Origin: a virus
Strand: one strand, 5' to 3'
IMG/VR virus record: IMGVR_UViG_3300050821_000482
Location: 1 to 41,676 of that record
Length of the DNA: 41,676 nt
Made by a program: the position numbers and the translations under genes. The notes beneath the pieces were generated by a model. It did no database searches, was not told where the DNA came from, and worked only from the letters and a program-made list of their open reading frames with translations. Within the stretch, counting starts at the first letter, position 1; the number at the start of each line of letters is the position of its first letter. Shown piece after piece: positions 39,760-41,676 of the stretch.

Positions 39760-39966
39760 ATGTTTAATACTACAGACGTAATGTTCATCCCACAATATAT
39801 TAAATGTCCTATATGTGGATATAAGTATGCTCCATTCTTTTTGTTAGAGAGACTACTTTTGCCAGAATCATTTTTCATGTGTATAGTCTGTGATTATATA
39901 CTTACTAAAGAATACGTAGGTAGATTCTTCGGAGTTATTAAAGATGTCAGAATGGAGAAGGAGTAA
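39760..39966 (+). CDS. Zinc-knuckle small protein
   Basis: 68 residues with CPICG (about 16-20) and CIVC (about 41-44), separated by a hydrophobic helix (FFLLERLLLPESFF). The ATG lies 15 bases after the structured RNA. Strong coupling to the next gene by TAATG at 39966. Function unknown; a nucleic-acid or protein binding zinc ribbon is likely. Confidence 0.65.
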   Translation: MFNTTDVMFIPQYIKCPICGYKYAPFFLLERLLLPESFFMCIVCDYILTKEYVGRFFGVIKDVRMEKE

Positions 39967-40385
39967 TGGCCGTTAAGTCGTCACATGTTCACAAATTGAA
40001 GAGACTCCGTTACAAATCAGGCAACGAAATTTTCTTCTGCACACTACCTGACTGCACATATAAGACCAACATTGCGCTAGCATTAGGCAAGCGTAGCATT
40101 TGTCATCGATGTGGTTCAGAGTTTTTAATGGACGAATATTCATTAAGGCTAGCAAAGCCGCACTGTCCTCAATGTCACAAACCTAAAAATCAAATGCCAA
40201 CTCTTGATGAGATTATAGTATTTGATGATCAAGCTCAGAGTTTAATGGATGGAAGGCAGCCCTTTCTAGAGAATAGAGAGATTAAACAAGAAGAAATTCC
40301 AGGAGAATTAAGTTTATTTGATAGGCTAAGAGCAACTATTAGTAATGCACAAAAAGCAGTTCAGGAAGCAAATGAGGAAATTTAA
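39966..40385 (+). CDS. Zinc-finger early protein
   Basis: 139 residues. FFCTLPDCTYKT, then ALGKRSICHRCGSEFLMDEYSLRLAKPHCPQCHK: three Cys pairs, enough for one or two zinc sites, in a layout seen in small phage DNA-binding proteins. The tail is helical and acidic (EEIPGELSLFDRLRATISNAQKAVQEANEE). TAATG coupling on both sides. Confidence 0.7.
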   Translation: MAVKSSHVHKLKRLRYKSGNEIFFCTLPDCTYKTNIALALGKRSICHRCGSEFLMDEYSLRLAKPHCPQCHKPKNQMPTLDEIIVFDDQAQSLMDGRQPFLENREIKQEEIPGELSLFDRLRATISNAQKAVQEANEEI

Positions 40386-40546
40386 TGCCAAGATATGTTG
40401 AACAACTAACTATAGAAGAGTTAAAACTTGCATTTAATGAGTTTCTAACTGAAACTTTCACTACCGATTTTATCATAAAAACCAAATTATGGAATAGCTT
40501 TTGGATTAAACTTAAAGATAAATGCTCAATTGTGGAGAGATTTTAA
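40385..40546 (+). CDS. Small helical protein
   Basis: 53 residues starting in a TAATG overlap (MPRYVEQLTIEELKLAFNEF start), all helical with several aromatics (LWNSFWIKL). Its TAA overlaps the ATG of the ATPase. Possibly a coupled partner of the recombination protein. No motif. Confidence 0.6.
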   Translation: MPRYVEQLTIEELKLAFNEFLTETFTTDFIIKTKLWNSFWIKLKDKCSIVERF

Positions 40547-41430
40547 TGCCAAAAGCATCTTCACTAACATACGATAAGAATATATCATTTCTACTCAAGT
40601 CTAGTCCAGGCTTCGGCAAGACATTAGATGCTGCATCATTCGCCGTTGAGGGGCCAGTTTATATTGCATACTTTGACAAAAGTAAACCAATTGAGTTGTT
40701 GACATACTTTACAGAGAAACGATTCGGTTCGTTAGCTGCTAAGATTCTCAACAATATAGAGTATGACACATATGGAGCACACAATGTACATGAATACTTG
40801 AATAAACTCATTAGCTTCACTAAAGACTGTAGATACTTCGCAGTTATTACAGACTCAGTGACTAATTTGACAGCATCGGCCGTTAACTGGTCAATGGGAT
40901 TCAGAGATCCAAATAAGTCAAAGAGAGATAAACTAAATAAAGATGCTCCAATGATGATTCCTGATTTTGACGAATACAAAATCGAGACTTCCTTAGTGTC
41001 TCAGGCGTTAGACATTTCTAAAACACTTCCTTGTCATATATTGTGGTTAGCACATCCCCTTCCATCAATTAAAATAGAAGGAACCGGAAACTCACTGAAA
41101 GTGACTAAAACTAATCCTATCGTGACCTATGGCAGCAAAGTAGCAGGGATGATACCAGGGAATTTCAGTGAAATATATCATTTATCTAAAACAACAGACT
41201 ATTCATCTGGTAAATCCACTATCAAGTATATCGTAAACACGGAAGCAATAGGAGATGACTATGCCAAGAGCCCCTTGTTAGGAGACTATGTGAAAGAATT
41301 CGACGTAACTGATAAGTTATTTTATACTGAGTGGATTAGACTTGTTAATGAGTCTAGAGGAGTTAAAGCAGAACAAACAACCGAAGAGAACAACAACGTC
41401 AAATCCTTCACACCAACTTGGAAAACCTAG
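40546..41430 (+). CDS. Sak4-like recombination ATPase
   Basis: 294 residues from the ATG in the TAATG overlap at 40546 (a frame start at 40522 lies inside the preceding gene). Walker A SSPGFGKT (19-26), Walker B YFAVITDS (97-104 with Asp103), then LPCHILWLAHPLP as a sensor strand, and a QAL segment near 160. The compact RecA-like core without an extra N-terminal domain is what is known of the Sak4-type phage single-strand annealing or recombination ATPases. Next to a PD-(D/E)XK nuclease it likely acts in DNA recombination. The Glu/Thr/Asn-rich tail (EQTTEENNNV) may bind a partner. Confidence 0.82.
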   Translation: MPKASSLTYDKNISFLLKSSPGFGKTLDAASFAVEGPVYIAYFDKSKPIELLTYFTEKRFGSLAAKILNNIEYDTYGAHNVHEYLNKLISFTKDCRYFAVITDSVTNLTASAVNWSMGFRDPNKSKRDKLNKDAPMMIPDFDEYKIETSLVSQALDISKTLPCHILWLAHPLPSIKIEGTGNSLKVTKTNPIVTYGSKVAGMIPGNFSEIYHLSKTTDYSSGKSTIKYIVNTEAIGDDYAKSPLLGDYVKEFDVTDKLFYTEWIRLVNESRGVKAEQTTEENNNVKSFTPTWKT

Positions 41431-41453
41431 CAGAGAAATGGAGACTAGAAAGC

Positions 41454-41636
41454 ATGACAGATAGATATAGAGATGAAGAGAAGCAAGCAACTGATGCAAA
41501 ATATGCTGGTAATCAAGTAGCTATGAGAGCAGAATCTCATATGGTATATGAGCTTAAACAGCAGAGAGAATATCATATTAGAAAGTTGATGGGTATTCAG
41601 AAAGCAATCGACGCCGTTAACCTAGCAACTGATTAA
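41454..41636 (+). CDS. Small charged helical protein
   Basis: 60 residues from the ATG at 41454, with GGAG about ten bases upstream. A longer frame begins at TTG 41418 but has no ribosome binding site. The protein is helical and charged (MTDRYRDEEKQATDAKYAG start), with a basic middle. It overlaps nothing and leads straight into the next frame after one base. Confidence 0.6.
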   Translation: MTDRYRDEEKQATDAKYAGNQVAMRAESHMVYELKQQREYHIRKLMGIQKAIDAVNLATD

Positions 41637-41637
41637 A

Positions 41638-41676
41638 ATGCCACAAGATAGGATGTTGCAGTTCTTTCAATATAAA
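41638..41676 (+). CDS. N-terminus of a small phage protein (partial)
   Basis: Thirteen codons starting at ATG 41638, one base after the preceding stop; the frame is still open at the window's end. The visible sequence (MPQDRMLQFFQYK) resembles the beginnings of small phage proteins that start with a QFFxYxHL helix. Only a gene fragment is seen. Confidence 0.5.
   Translation, partial: MPQDRMLQFFQYK

Overview
The window is a piece of the genome of a tailed bacteriophage, most likely with podovirus-type (short-tail) morphology. It carries a large terminase, a portal, a scaffold-like acidic protein, a major capsid protein, a head-to-tail adaptor, a long tail/stabilisation-type protein, a collagen-like fibre and three large low-complexity or polyvalent proteins of the internal-virion type. 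I see no tape measure or contractile sheath gene. The DNA is AT-rich and genes are packed with TAATG or ATGA overlaps. I found no tRNA, integrase, CRISPR array or ribosomal RNA. The host cannot be named from the sequence. The window is incomplete: genes run off both ends, and no DNA polymerase, primase or RNA polymerase is visible.

Layout. (1) 1-940, plus strand: tail of an early operon of small unknown genes, meeting the late operon head-on with overlapping stop codons. (2) 937-31164, minus strand: one long late operon. In the order of transcription (right to left) it holds a small zinc-ribbon gene, a possible packaging or helical protein, a lysis/membrane region (two-TM protein, PAP2 phosphatase, small hydrophobic proteins, Ig/FN3-like proteins, a lytic-transglycosylase-like enzyme), large terminase, small structural proteins, portal, scaffold, capsid, decoration-like proteins, a glycosyltransferase, adaptor and tail proteins, a collagen-like fibre, internal virion proteins, a deoxyhypusine-synthase-like enzyme, and a 1236-residue polyvalent protein with a ParB-like domain. 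(3) 31165-33160: a control region with a near-consensus leftward promoter, an array of TCTGAA-N3-TTCAGA sites, a sigma-54-like motif, two rightward sigma-70-like promoters, several candidate RNA structures and a few tiny genes. (4) 33160-41676, plus strand: early genes. These are many small Cys-rich proteins, a SNF2 helicase, a papain/C39-like protein, an HNH nuclease, a RecB/Cas4-like PD-(D/E)XK nuclease, a Sak4-like ATPase and a structured intergenic element that may be a non-coding RNA.

How it fits together: early genes read rightward supply DNA handling and recombination functions (SNF2, PD-(D/E)XK, Sak4-like). Late genes read leftward from the promoter at about 31.2 kb build the particle and lyse the cell. 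Five free-standing homing-type nucleases (two endonuclease VII-like, two LAGLIDADG-like, one HNH) sit between conserved genes as mobile guests.

Most unusual items: a deoxyhypusine-synthase-family enzyme inside the virion module; a repeated start-codon hairpin with an identical 11-nt loop and different but fully paired stems; a multi-hairpin candidate ncRNA at 39.6-39.7 kb; the operator array beside the late promoter; and a PAP2 phosphatase with its catalytic residues largely intact.
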